From contig NC_064039.1 of assembly GCF_932526225.1 (NCBI RefSeq), forward strand, positions 12,606,139 to 12,670,138: a DNA stretch of 64,000 nt. Direction: 5' to 3'. This DNA is from Nematostella vectensis. Taxonomy: Eukaryota; Cnidaria; Anthozoa; Actiniaria; Edwardsiidae. The notes under the pieces are model-generated. The model was not told the DNA's origin, did not search any database, and saw only the letters and a program-made list of their open reading frames with translations. The position numbers and the translations under genes were made by a program. Of this stretch, positions 1-13,200 are shown one piece after another. Positions within the stretch are counted from its first letter, which is position 1. Every line of letters starts with the position of its first letter.

Positions 1-1043
1 ATTATCGTTCCGGTACTCTTAGGATCTTAATTTTGGTAGCCACCTTTTTTTTTGTTCTGAATTTAAGAGACAGGTTTCTTGTCTGTTAAAGGCTTCGGCT
101 GAAATATATTAACTTCCTTGTTGAGCGACCCCCTATCGTCGAGATACTTCGAATGAATTAGATGGCAACTTTTCTCAAATACTAAAGGACTTGATTAGTT
201 ATCGATTTTTGTATTGTTTTGGTGAATTTTAGCGGAGGCAGAATGCCAATCATTTCCACTGTGCCGGCGGGAGCGTAGCTTCTTTACGAAATGAACGCTG
301 AACTATAAACAAATTTAAATTGAATTTTGTTCCATTGGCAGGCCCTAGCCAGCCAGGACCAGCATACGCGTATTATTTTAGTTATTTAACCAATCATATT
401 TTAAAAGAATTTATTAAATTGAAACCTAAGGGAAACTTAAATAAGCTAATGAAATTCTCGCTTGCGGAAATAAGAAACAGAAAGGATCGATTATTTCTAG
501 AACATTCGGTGCTCTCTATATCGAAATCTTATTGTACTCTAAAAAGGTATTCCCTATGCCGTCGAAGTTCGCGAAAGTCTGGGCAAAATTTGACCGCGTT
601 TTGTCTTAGCTTACTGAAAAATGCCACCGACGTAGTTCGAGCAAATATGAAATCTCGCGATGTCAACAAATTTGTCTCGTTGGTGAGAAAGTGATAATAT
701 TTTGTTTTTATTTAGCCATTACAATTTCTCACGACTTCATGAATAACCACAGGAAACAATTTAAAATTCGGGTTGCTTTTTAAGCCCAGAATTTCACCTG
801 CTGTCTTCCACAATAATAAAAACCCCGAGAAGCCTCTGGAACAATAGAACACATGATCACAACCATCCAAACAGCTCCGTCCATTCAGCGAGGTGTCCCC
901 TCTTTCAAGCCCTCATTAACATACCGTTTGTTTTGACGCAGCCCAACACGCCTAGAACACTTTGCATCTTATACTGCTCATCGAGCTCTTCAAGGGCGCG
1001 AACACTTCGCACAACATCAAAACATTTCTCCACTTCTCCGATC
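1..1043. other. No supported gene; upstream flank
   Basis: An AT-rich stretch. One 124-codon open frame near 320-694 has no recognisable domain and no ATG in a convincing context, so I do not call it. The last 110 bases before 1044 are open in the frame of the next gene but lack an in-frame ATG, and look like its 5' untranslated region. I see no clear TATA box. Confidence 0.5.
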
Positions 1044-1982
1044 ATGGCGGTTTCGTACCGCTTTCCTCTAGCGATGGTGACGGTAGCAGCGTTTCTAGCT
1101 TACGCTGCAGCGGTTGTGTTTTTTTACTTTGGTAAATACAAGGACAAGAGTCCGCTAAAATACTTCAATCACTCGATTCCGTTAGATGGGTACACGAGCT
1201 ACAAGCTACAGATCACGCCCCAGTGGTGGACATGGTGGATCTGGGCAGGCGTCTTCGGATGGCAACTTCCTTGGCTGCTGTACGCGTTCGTTATTCCTTG
1301 TCGAAGCAATGCACCGAAAGTCATGAACATCGCGTTCATGTTGATTGTATTCTTCGGCTTCGGGTTCACGCTTGGATGGGTATTCCTATGGGAAGAAAAG
1401 CTTATCAATGCATCCCTTGGTTTCATGGGAGGCATTGTCTTGTCCATGTTCATTGCGCTGGCCATCGCTTACTACCGGCTAGATGAGCTACTTCTGCGAA
1501 GGAAATCCTTCTCCACTTGCGACCACTTTATGATCGAAATGTTCGTGACCAATGGAGTAGGGTTGTACGCTTCGTGGGCCACATTTTGTGCGATCCTACA
1601 CTCTGGAATCGTCCTCAAATTCACTGCCGGTGTCGAGGACGAGATAGCGAGCACTATCACCCTTGCAGCCTTGGCGGGGGCATTGATGTTCGGATTCCTT
1701 CTGGACATCTTTGTCTTCCTCCCCTACACCCGCTACACCTTTACCTTCTACCCTGCTTTCGTGGTCGGCTTTGCTGGTACATTCCACGCGCACTGGCCCG
1801 ATGATGAGAAAGATCGCAATGCTCTATTCAATGTTGTGCTGCTTGGGCTTGCAGGCCTGATGAGTCTAATCAAGGTTCTACTCCTTGTCTGGTGGAGCTG
1901 TAGGCAAAAACGACGCGTCAAGTCCATGACCGTCACCGACCCAAGGGGCACCGAACGATACGATATGGATGTCTATCACTGA
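1044..1982 (+). CDS. Uncharacterised multipass membrane protein, intronless
   Basis: The frame gives 312 residues from ATG 1044 to TGA 1980-1982. The frame is open further upstream but only from a TTG, so the first ATG is the natural start. It has about eight hydrophobic segments, near residues 9-29, 62-84, 95-115, 123-143, 162-185, 200-222, 228-245 and 260-285. A tryptophan-rich stretch (QWWTWWIW, about 60-67) opens the second segment, and the third ends GWVFLWEE. The C-terminal tail is cytoplasmic-looking and basic (CRQKRRVK). I do not recognise a named family. The absence of introns beside a 56-exon neighbour suggests either a compact gene family member or an old retrocopy. Coding signal is strong: length, hydrophobic periodicity and GC above the flanks. 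No function is assigned. Confidence 0.8.
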   Translation: MAVSYRFPLAMVTVAAFLAYAAAVVFFYFGKYKDKSPLKYFNHSIPLDGYTSYKLQITPQWWTWWIWAGVFGWQLPWLLYAFVIPCRSNAPKVMNIAFMLIVFFGFGFTLGWVFLWEEKLINASLGFMGGIVLSMFIALAIAYYRLDELLLRRKSFSTCDHFMIEMFVTNGVGLYASWATFCAILHSGIVLKFTAGVEDEIASTITLAALAGALMFGFLLDIFVFLPYTRYTFTFYPAFVVGFAGTFHAHWPDDEKDRNALFNVVLLGLAGLMSLIKVLLLVWWSCRQKRRVKSMTVTDPRGTERYDMDVYH

Positions 1983-4200
1983 GTCCTTACAGAGCTCCAA
2001 CTACCAGAACCAACATCAAAGTCTTAATGGACATTTACGACGAACTTAGCGTATTGCTACGCCCAGCTCTGCGACACGTTAGGCGAACGCCTAAGATAAG
2101 CGAAGAACAATTTGACACATCTACAACATCTCGAATGACTTATGAAGAGTATATCGCAAAATTATGGACCTACTAAACTCGAATGTACATATCCAAAAAG
2201 ACGTTCCACTGTATATTACAAAAATGCAATAGAATACAGCTCCAAGATATACAAAAAGGTTCTAGATACACTTGCTTAGTAATTCTAGTATAAAAAATTC
2301 TTAGCCAATATTCGAAGTAAAATATTTATTGAAGATATTCAAATCCGGTTGTTTTCTTGACAGAAAAGACAAAAGGGAAATTAATGCCGTAAATAATGAT
2401 CAAGATTCCCGCTCGAAAGTAAGCAATTCAATCAAATATATAACTTAGTTGCATCGATAAAATGTTAGGGGTCGTTCCCGCAATCAAAAGAGGGAGTTTT
2501 GTTTTGAAAAACTTCCGTTACGAATCTTTTAAGTAAATATTTGTTTTTTCTAACCGATAATTAAATTTCTTCTGTCACAATTCTTTACATTTTTACGCAT
2601 TGAACCTATCAACTCCTTATAGAAGACTAAATTCTCTGTATCTTTTTAAATCTGTTTGTTAGATGATGTGATACGAGAATATATAGCATGATGCTTTAGT
2701 GCTTTCACGTTAATAGGGTAATGTCGTTTTTGTTTGTCAAACCACCAGTAGGAGAGAACACCGCTCCATGCATAAAAACGCTCTATAGTGCCATGGCGAT
2801 AATGATCTAGAAAAGTTGTTCGGTCGTATTTATTTCGTTTTTCTTTCGTTAAAGGGGCAGTCGCATCGGTAGCAGTATTTTTTAAGAATGCTACCGTCAC
2901 CGATCCAGCAGAGAGAAAAACTACTGGACGGCACTATCTAAAAGCTGTTTGATTGTCTTCTTGTGAGTAAATTCGGCGCGATGCAAACGGATTTCACATC
3001 TACATACTCTATCAGCCGTCTATTTCGCCCTCAAGAAATGGACGATTCCATGGTGTATTTTCACATTGAAACGAACGTGCGATTGCCCCTATAGCCTCGA
3101 AAGATTTATCGATAATGCAAAGTTTGAAGAAGAACGACTATAAGAATTATATCAATATGAAATTAAAACAGAACAAAACTTAAATCGTATAACTATTTGA
3201 AATTAAGATTTCTTTTTGTTATGTCAATGAATTTGTCTAATTCACGCTTTATTATTCATTTATTGTAGGCCTAGAATTTTAGTGAAAGAAAATCCTTATA
3301 CTAATATAAGAACATCCATTTAAAAGAAATTCCATTAGTCTATACGGAGATAGTAAAAAATGTTCGGAATACGTTAATTAGTTAGATCATCGCGGGCCAG
3401 TAGTTATGACGCTGTCATGTTCATCAGGATAAGCGATATTCGCTTGGGCGTTTAACTATAACATTATTTATAATTATTAATAATTGTTAGCATTGTTGGC
3501 TCTAGACATGACAGCCATTAAAGTTCAACTTGCACTCTATGTGGTGTCTTTAATTAAAACCCACTCAAGGTATTTCTTTTTTGAAATATCATAAAAATAT
3601 AACACTTTCCCTGCCAAGTTAACTAGTTAGACTTTTGTGGTATTTAGAATAAACATATGAATAAACACGAACTTATAAGGCTTTCCTAACTATGTCGATC
3701 GACGAGTCTATCATGGAAAGTAAAAAAAAATCGGTTTCCCATGGTCTCCCTCTTGCTCAAGCGCCGCGTTGCGGGGGGTTGAGAATAGCTGCGATGTTCC
3801 CTTCACCCTTTATAATGGATACTGCTGAGGTCAACATTTAACGAGTTGTTTATTAAAGATACACAATCAATCAAGCAAATCTAGATCTAGACACCGGTCT
3901 TGAATTAATTACGAGTTTTCGTGATGAGATATACAGGCGCGTACGCAGGATTGGCTGAGGGGGGGGGGGGGGGGGGTGCGCAGTCATTGGTATCCATGGA
4001 AAAAGCATAAATACAAAAAACCCAAATAGTCGTGTTCGTTAACCAGAGTCTGCCCTGAAGAAGTCTGATTGAAGTCGAAATCCAGTTTTTGGTGAATCAT
4101 GGAAAAAGCAATGTATTTTAAGGTGGCCCGCGTCAATTTAAAGGACTGGTTTCCCCAAAAAACATGCGTTTTCAAAGCGCTCCCATACAATCATATTTGC
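1983..4200. other. Intergenic, no gene seen
   Basis: AT-rich sequence downstream of the membrane-protein gene and beyond the 3' end of the DOCK gene. An 84-codon frame on the minus strand (2646-2900) has no recognisable motif and is not called. A poly-G run of about 17 bases sits near 3960-3976, just after a CAGGCGCGTACGCAGGATT-like sequence that resembles the end of a foldback element also seen near 12,157. Confidence 0.5.
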
Positions 4201-4214
4201 GTGATTTCTCTAAT

Positions 4215-4815
4215 TCTTTCCAATTCTTATGAAAGAAACATCCTAGATTTGGAGTTTATTGCTGAATAATTGACGTTAATCGGTCGAAGTTTGGAAAAAA
4301 GCGACTGTAGTACAGAAACAAAGTGCGAGTCCCTCTAAAATATGCTGTAATAAATAATTGGCTTTAATGATATTAGCTTTAATCATATCCAAGAAGTAAG
4401 TGTCTAAACACAGTCCACCGAAAACTAAAAGCGATCAAAATGGATGCATTCGAATTGTAATTATGGCGAAAATGTGCTACTTAATTCTCCAAGCGCAAAC
4501 TTGAAAACACGGTTTTCCAAATGTTAATACTTACAAATGTTTATGGACATATCAAATCTTACTTTTAGATGTTAGTATTTTTTCTGTGAACTATTTGATT
4601 GACATTATGTTCGTTATTCTTCAAGACGTCTATCTCGAGATATTCAAATTAATATAGTCGATGAAACACGAATTCAGCATTATTGTTTTTGTACTACAGT
4701 CGCTTTTTCCCAAACTTTGACCTTCGAACAACCTCAATTATTCCGCAATCGATTTGGCTTTAAACTAGTACCGCAATAAACTCAGAATCTAGAATGCTTC
4801 TTTCATAAGAATTTT
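4215..4815. mobile_element. Foldback (MITE-like) element, about 0.6 kb
   Basis: Two diverged arms of about 100-130 bases face each other. The left arm (about 4215-4330) includes GCGACTGTAGTACAGAAACA and the right arm (about 4680-4815) includes its complement near TGTACTACAGTCGC. Both arms also share a copy of TTCTTATGAAAGAA and GAGTTTATTGC. There is no coding capacity. It looks like a non-autonomous DNA element or a decayed inverted duplication. The boundaries are approximate and I could not identify a target-site duplication. Confidence 0.6.
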
Positions 4816-5617
4816 AGCCTACGCGTAGCCGCTGACTCGCGAAATCCTCTCGTAGCGTCTACGCAACGCAATATATAATTGTGTTCCGTGACGCCATTGT
4901 AATAAATTTGAATAAATTAATTTTGACATCTATGCATGGCTTTTCTCTTATTCAGGGTTTCGTCCTGCAAAACAAACATTCCAACATCGCCACTAATGCT
5001 GCTACTTTCCAAGTGCACATTCCTTCGTTTTAATTCTGCTATGTATACTTGCATTCTTTGTAAGAAAGATTACGAACGGTATCTCGTGGATAGCAAGCGC
5101 TTCTCGACTTTCCGCGTTCGATGTGAACTTGAGCGTTTAGATTTCTGTGTACATAACACAAGCGCATACATATTCAGAATTGCCGTGATCTGTAGCTTAA
5201 AATGAAAAATTTGGTAAAAACCTAGCTATTTTGGATAGAACTTTGGAAAATAACTTAAAAAACGAAATTGCTTGGTAAATGAAAGACTTTCCGTAGAAAG
5301 ACATCGACATCATCGTTCAGAAAAGCAGAGAAAGCCTTCTCTTGTTCTTTGTGTGATTTCTCTATCCCAAATAACGTTGACACATCTCTAAGGCTGAACT
5401 TAGGACAGATTTATCGCGATTAGGTGGGAGAGTCGTAGTGTTTTTCTCCATATTTGAACCGCTCGATAAACTCACATCGTAAAAGCGGGAACCTTAATTT
5501 CAACTTCTGATCTGGGCCAATCAAAATATCCAAGAGAAAGTTACTAAGTCAGTGGCCAATCAGAGACTATTATAGGTGCGCGCACTCTGCTGTATAACGC
5601 GCCGGAAATAAGGCTGT

Positions 5618-5806
5618 CGTCAACCGGGTTCGCGACTACGCGACTAGCCTGCATGTAAGCATGAGTGAAAACCACTGAAGCGCCAAGCTGCATATATTAG
5701 CCACCGCTACCGCTCTGAAGTTATGCAGTGGCTAATATATGCAGATAGGCGCTTCAGTGGATTTTACCCATGCTTACATGCGGGCTAGTCGCGAAACCGG
5801 TTGACG
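5618..5806. mobile_element. Hairpin MITE, about 190 bp
   Basis: A nearly complete palindrome. The left end CGTCAACCGG and the right end CCGGTTGACG are reverse complements. The inner arms (CTAGCCTGCATGTAAGCATG and CATGCTTACATGCGGGCTAG; GTGGCTAATATATGCAG and its mate) continue the fold to a short loop near 5710. There is no open frame. This is a typical non-autonomous foldback element. Confidence 0.75.
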
Positions 5807-6134
5807 CCAACCTTTTGTCGATCGACTATATATGAACCAAGTCTACATGCATAACAGTCATTTGGGAGCAGAAAATTTAAAGGCGTTAAAACTCCTTTTT
5901 CTCTCAAGGTTTCTGAAAGAGATTGCCTACGCGAGGTGCCATGGGGGGAGGGGGTATCTAGCTATGAAAACATGAGCGACTCAAACCTCCCCACCCCACC
6001 TAATCACCTTCTCTCCCCACCTCACCTTATCTAATGGTCCGTCCCTTATTGCTATCGTACATTTTGGTCCAAACAAATAACTTTCCCGTTTCACATAATA
6101 AGTGCCCACTTTCAAACAAGCGCCCTCTGAGGAC

Positions 6135-6350
6135 TGTTGAGGCCACATTTGTAATAACCTGCCACATTTGTTATAACGGCCACATTTGTAATAAACTATC
6201 TGATATCTCATGAAAGAAACATCGTACGACAACCAAACTTAGTGTTTCTCTCATGAGATATCAGATAGTTTATTACAAATGTGGCCTACTTTATTACAAA
6301 TGTTGCCGTTACATCAAATGTGGCAGGTTATTACAAATGTAGCCTCAACA
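6135..6350. mobile_element. Hairpin MITE, about 215 bp
   Basis: The ends TGTTGAGGCCACATTTGTAA and the complementary TTACAAATGTAGCCTCAACA face each other. The inner arms repeat CACATTTGTAATAA several times and a second inverted pair (ACTATCTGATATCTCATGA) flanks a loop of about 45 bases. No coding capacity. Confidence 0.75.
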
Positions 6351-7171
6351 ATGACCTTAAAAATTAAATGAGCACCCAGGGCCATAAAAAACGAGCACAA
6401 GTGGTAATTCGGAATCATTAACACTTGGCAGGTCTGTTTTCATTTTTGACCAGCCTATTGCTCTTTTGAATGTAAAAGATAAAAAAGAGACAACAAAAAT
6501 TCCAGTATAATTTTATTTCTTTTTGTGCATGATAAAAAGGTTTTTATAAAAATAAGGCCTATATTTTGTATAAAGAGTTTTGTAATGCCCTTAATTCTAG
6601 AATTTACTTTCCTATCCGTCTCACGAAATAGGACACTTAATAAACACAACAGCTTAAATGTCATCATCACACAAAAGCATTTCCTTTATAAGAATCAAAT
6701 CTATTTTTCCTAAATTTTCAATATTTGTAAAAAAAAAATACTATTTTTGATAGAGGAACGCAGCCAATCAAAGCAGTGATTTCCTCCGCAGTTTTTTCAA
6801 TTGCCGTGCGCAAGCAGCTAATTGGCGCCAAATCCACAGGTGGCCCGACAGGGGACCGAGCAAAAGACTAAGTGAATTTTTTTGCAATAACGAATTGAAA
6901 ATTTACCCTTTAATTTACAGCGTTATTTCCAAATGATTTTTTTCCAATTTTTTTTTTCTTTAATGAGAGGAAGGTCCAACGAGTCTCTAAAACCAATTTC
7001 TTCCTTCCTCTATTGTCTAATCTTTCTCGTCATCACTATTGGCAGACTTAGAATGGACGGCCGGTGCCATAATTTGTAACCCGGAATTCTTGTAAAATAA
7101 AAATAGAATTGTATAAGAATAGATATATTGTATTGATAAGGATTCTACCTATTTGACTAAGGAATAGCAAA

Positions 7172-7270
7172 TCACAACCGAGAGTCCCGGCTCTTAGGAG
7201 GGACTGGGGGCGAGTCTTGCGGCTTGGGTGCACGTATGGTCTGGCGACGAGGGGGGACGACCGGGACGGA
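7172..7270 (-). CDS. DOCK1: DOCK exon 56, last coding exon
   Basis: 32 codons and [21 protein letters not shown]... ending [10 protein letters not shown]. Proline/arginine-rich, with SPPVPPK as a second SH3-ligand-like motif. It joins exon 55 in phase 0 after a TTTGCAG acceptor. I see no clear AATAAA close downstream. Confidence 0.78.
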   Translation of the reverse strand, partial: SVPVVPPRRQTIRAPKPQDSPPVPPKSRDSRL

Positions 7271-10200
7271 CTGCAAACGAGTCAAGCGTTAGCTGGAGCT
7301 ATTAAAATCTGGGTCATTTTGGTACTGGGAAACATTGTTATCAAATATAGAGCTGAGAGTCATGATTATTTACAAGTAGAAAAAATAGTACCATAAAAAC
7401 ATTTTTGGACCAATAGATATATTTATGGATGGATATAAATAAAATCGAGTACTGCTTTCAGAGCGAAAATTCCTTTAAAGTCAATTCTGTAGAGAGAAAA
7501 AGGCCATTTTGTTATAAAAAAAGCCTTTTTACCTTTGTAAAATAATATTAGATTCACATTATAGAAAAGCATTGCTACCTCTGGCGTACTCGGCAAGTCT
7601 ACATCCCCCCCGGACCCGCTAGATGCCGTACTCCCCCTTTGCTGCGACGGTCTTCTTCCTTTACTTGGAAGGGACGGGGGGGTCTCTCCACTGATGAGAA
7701 GAGATTCGGGAGGGGTGGGTCGGGGTGGCTTGGGAGGGCCGTCGACTGTGGTGGATCGCTCTTCCCCGGGTGTGTCTTCCATAGACTAGGAGAATAGATC
7801 TCAATGAAAACCCGTGAAATACCTCTCATCATTTTTGCTCGGTTAGCGAGAATTACGGTGGAAATTCAAAATATCAGGTCCTCAATACCATGGAGTTAGA
7901 CAACTCCATTGTAATACAAAACTGGTTTTCGGGCAGAACTAGTTAATGCGCCGAGAACTAGTTAATTTTGTTTTAGTCGCGTGAGAGCAGTGGTAAGAGG
8001 GTAAGGGGAGGAAAAGAAAGTTGTATTTTCTCTTTTCTCAACCCCGGCTTGTAAAAAAAAAAGTGACCTAAATGTATATAGTTAATAGTTCATGTCCCTT
8101 TTTATTTTTGCTTGTTGAATCTGAAATTTCCAAAGGATCTGGGTGGAATTTCAACAATCAAGCTGTGTCACTTAAAACAAGTCTTGCAAAAGTGCGTGGT
8201 GCACAAAACGGTAGAATTTACCTGTTTGTTGTGTTTGAGGGGTAAAATTGGTGGGGCCATTCTAGAATAAAACAGAGAGCAATGAAAACGATTAGCAACA
8301 CAATGGCAATAGAGTGATTTTCATGAACCCGTGAATTACACTTTAGCGTATTACACCTTATTGCCATCTTACTCCATGGTTCTCTTTTGTGTTTTCCTGA
8401 CTATTACACTGTGACTATCACACTTTGTTTCACAAGTTAATGAAAACCACTCTAATAGGTTGAAAACTGACTATTAGCGACACACTTTAGACAAAGACCT
8501 TTGCCTCGTGTATAGACTACAACCCTTGCACCTCGCCTTCATAAAATGCCAGGCACCCCGAATGTTAGACATTTTATCCCCTAAGTGTTCTGAACGGGTT
8601 TCCTTTGATGAGAAAAAGTCGTGACATGACTGGGTGCTAGTTCCAGTCCCACGATAAAAGCACAGGAAACCCAGTAAGAAGGCAAGGGACTAGGGAGTCT
8701 TAAGGAGGACGCGTGTTCTTTTCCCTCTTGGAGAATGCATTTGCCATTCTTACGTTGCGCGTGGGATTGGGTCGAGTTGATAAGCGAACAGCATGCTGGG
8801 ACGATTTTAGGGGAGGCAATTAAACATGGCGCCGAACGATGCCAATGGCGACCCGGCTTATCTAACTATTGAAGATCTTCCGGTAGCGGAATTGCCAAAA
8901 CCTGCCATCAACTCGTTTACAAAGTTGGAGTTGCATCCTATAAGATGATCCCAGCATGCTACTCGCATGCTATTCGACCCAATCCTCGCGCGAAGAAAGA
9001 ATGGCGAATGTATGTACGTATGCGCAGTGGAGTACTCACTCGTCGCTGGATATGGTCGACCTTTCATCTGAGCTGCGTGGCTGTATGGTGAGCCGAGAGC
9101 GAGGGTTCCTTGGCGGCGCAGAGCTCACACTCGGCTTGGCCTTCTACCAGAAGCAAAACATCTCAAATCTCACAGGAAAACAACTATATATGATGATAAA
9201 CATTTTCGAATGAAGATCATTATCATTTCTGATGATTACTAATTATGCGTATTTTAATTTATTTTATGGCCTTTCAAAATTAATCTGTGACAATTAAACA
9301 AATCAACTTCCGTACGGATATAAACGTATTGGTCGATCCCAAAAGGCGGGAACATCTAAAAAGGTGGCGTGAAGGGATCAGAAAGCGTGTAGCGTGCGAC
9401 ATGTTTTCTATTTTAGCAACCCCGAAAAATATTGTAGGGAGCGCGACAAATCTTGTAGCAGCGACATAGTAATGGTTCTCGGATATTTGAGAAACATTTT
9501 TGTGACGCGTGTGACAAATGTTGCATATTTTTAAATGATAGTTCCCCTATATCCCTTTTCTTTGGAAGAGCCTACCTTTCTGAACTGCTCAAAGTGCGCC
9601 TTCTTCTGCTTGAAGCCCGTCTCGATGATCTCGTGTAGCGGTCGTATGTTATCCTTAATGCGTGTGCCGTGCAACCGTATACCCTCCTCAAGCACATCCA
9701 CCTAACACGATATCAGAGTAGTCAAAGCGTGAACAGAACAAGAAGAAGACACAGACAAAGCGTGGACAGAACAAGAAGAAGACACAGAACAGACAAATCG
9801 TGTATAGAACAAAAAGAACAAACAAAACAGACAAAGCGTGGATAGAACAAAAGGAAGAAACAACAGACAAAGCGTGGATAGAACAAGAATAGACAGATCA
9901 ATAGAAGCTTGGACAAAAGAAAAAAGAAATGATTAAAAAATGACACACAGGGAAGCTACTAGTCATAGGAAATCTAAACAAGCACCTAGACACTTGACAT
10001 ATTCATCTATTTCAGCTTTCAAATTTGTTCACTCTTCTTTTAACCCACCTGTTCTACCAGGAGTTCCTTCAGCTGATCCACATACTGCTGGTGATCGGGG
10101 TTTTCTTTAAGGTACTCTGGTATCAAGAAAAGCTATAAAAGTAGATTAGTCATGAAGTAGCGTTAGCATATGGGTGGTAGCCTGAAATACGTACTTTTAT

Positions 10201-13200
10201 ATGGATTGGTTGATTTTACACCTGCCCTTGAAAATGCGATAAAAATAGAAAGACAGTTTGATAAACTTATTCTAAATCTTGCTTTCTACTTTTTAATACT
10301 TTTCGCAAAATAGATGATTTATGATAGAATGATTATATAGACTAACATTCGTTTGGTGTACTTAGCCTAACAACATTCCCATTTTTCCCAGTACAATGTT
10401 CAATTTTATTTCATCCAATTTTATTTCATCCCATTGTTTATATAAACACAATGTTAACGTGCAGTCATCTGAAAGACCAAACGCCTACAACAAACCTATC
10501 TGGATATTTTTTTGTGGGATGTTAACTTCTCCGAGCGCTACAAATAAATGTTAGCATTATACTTGACATCGCACTTTCAAAGCAAAGTTAAAAAACAACC
10601 GCAAAAAACAATTTCCGTCCTTAGTTGTGTTACATGGGGCCCGTTTCTCGAAACACCCGAGAATTCTCGGGCCCGAAAACGCTTTATTCTTTAAATTTGA
10701 AAAGCTTGCTAATTCCTTTAAAATTTATGGTATCTAATTGTGTTGAAATATCGTCAAACATCGTATTTTATTACAAAGATTCATGTGAAGAATAATCCTC
10801 TTTTTGGTTTTATAGATTTTGATCTTCCCCAGGCCCGAAATTCACATGGCTAAAACATTAAGAAAGATCTCGGGACCTCGCAGTCACCCGAGACTTTTCG
10901 GGTAACTTTTTGGCTTTAGCAAAACTTCGAAAATAGCCCTATTGAGCGTAATCATTTGGAATAAGAACCATGAAAGCGGTTCTCCAGAAGGAAAACATGC
11001 GAATTTTTTAGCCAAAATGCAAAATAAAGTTTTCGGGCCCGAGAATTCTCGGGTGTTTCGAGAAACGGGCGCATGGTCAGACATGAGCAGTACGGCGACT
11101 TCCTGGGTCACCTTCCCATGCCCCCGACTCGACGATATTGTTTCAGCGCTGTCATTGTATGACGAGAGGGACTGGCTTGACAAATTGACACATCATAAAA
11201 AAGATGGCCTACCTTCTCGTAGTTTGAGGTTCCACCCATGACCGCGGCGTCCACTGTACCCTGGAGGTTCTGGGTAAGTGGGTTGACATTGAGGTTAGGG
11301 TCCGCCTTGAGCATACCGATCAGACTTCTTAGCTCCTTGTTCTTGGACATCATCGTCTCGAGGGCGTTCCTGATGGGACTCACTTCCTCCTAAAAAAGAT
11401 AGAAAGGAGAAAACACAATCATGTTGAATGTAGTACGTTTTTCTATGGTTCACCCGAAATTCTTTGTTTCATCTTCGACGCGAAAGATTTCGGAGCCAAG
11501 CTCCCTCGTCAGACGATACACTCCTCGACGATAATCAAAATAACCGCAACAGTCAATCACAAAACGCTTTTATCCACTCGACCACTAAATGTAAGGAGCT
11601 TTGGAGGTCACTTTTTTTTGCAGAAGTAGCCCTCCCCCAACACAGAGCACCTTTATACTAACCAGGTCACTGCTGATGACTTCAAACCAGCAAAGAATTC
11701 CTGGAAACTTGTACTTGGTGTAGAGAATAGTGCGCTCCAGCCACATCGTCTGCAACGTATGAATATGATAAATATTTGCCTTCAAAGAAGTCCAATCACG
11801 CCACAACTCTACACTCCCTCACAATATAAGGTCACACAAAGCATCCATTTCCATCGGCTCTTTAAAACGATAATCGGAGTAAATCTCAATCGGGGATCGT
11901 TTAGAAAGTATCCGACTTCAATCATGGATTGTTATTTTGGAGTTTTATCGCGAGTAGACTGTTGTATGGGTCATCAACATTTTTTTCATGGAAGACGATG
12001 AAGGGAGGAAAATAAACAACAGAAGCTCTCTACTCAAGCTGTACTTTCCATCTCCTATGATAGCTTTCATGATAGCTATGTCCTTGCGCTGGCAAAGCAT
12101 TCATTTTTTAAGGATCCAATAACTTAGTCTCTAACTTTCGGAGAGACAGTGACATACAGGCCCGTACCCAGGATTCTTCTTGGAGGAGTGCAAAATCCGA
12201 AAAAGTAGACCAAATTTTCCCTAGAGAGCGGGGGGTTGTGGAGTGAGGGGTGAAAATCTGAGCACCCCCAAAAGAACAAAAGGGAATTTATTTAATGCCA
12301 TTGCAGTATTTCCACGGGACGTTTATTATCGGATTTGGCTACAAAATAGTGTGACTTTTAGATTTATGACACAGTGATTTATTCGATTATGGTTTATAGT
12401 TTTGTCTACAAATAGCACGTGTCTTGCGAACCGCAAGTGGACTTTTTGCCGTTGTTGAGGGGGGGGGGGGGGGGGTGCGAAACAGTTACAAGTTAGCATT
12501 TGCTTATTGGTGTAAAGAACTGGACCTTTACGCTGGGGATAGTGAATTACTCGTCTACTCAAATAAATACATCGCGTCCTGTGGACTTTGCCAAAGATTT
12601 ACTAGGAAAAAGCAACAGTTTACTAGGAACTATGATTCTGGATAGTGAAACGAAGGTTTAGTACTAAACAAGTCACATGCTCTGAATTATGACCATATCA
12701 AGGAAAGACGCCTCTTACCTTGAATTCACATTCTTTGTCTCTGATGCCCTTGTGGAATACTCTTGAGTACTGGAACTTGTTGATGCTATTCACATCGTAA
12801 AATCTGTTGGGAAATATACGAAATTTTCGGCAAATTCAAAAAAGGCAGCATATCAACATCATAAATAATAACAACAAGGATCATCCCTTCACCCCTATAA
12901 CATCACCGAGGGAAGAAAAGGTTACCGAACAAAAGTTCAGAAGACATTTTGGTGGCTGTACCGGTGAAAATGGCTTTACTTGCCAAAGATTTGTGCCGAG
13001 TTTGTAGCCACAGAAGCCTAGTGAGCTGAGATTGCCCACAAAAATGTTTCACCACTTTTGGGACTTTTAGTGCGTTGTTAAAATTTAACCCTGACATTCT
13101 GCAATGACTGGATCTTTGAAATAAATAAATTTTGTAATAACAAAAATGAACATCAAACAATCTTGTGCACAATATGGCTGAATTTCTCAACATCTACCCT

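Noticed and set aside
320-694. 124-codon plus-strand frame
   Set aside because: No ATG in good context, no domain and AT-driven codon use.
2646-2900. 84-codon minus-strand frame
   Set aside because: No motif, no neighbours and length within chance.
7599-7832. Alternative minus-strand frame of 77 codons over exon 55
   Set aside because: It does not join the neighbouring exons in phase and lacks the SH3-ligand motifs found in the chosen frame.
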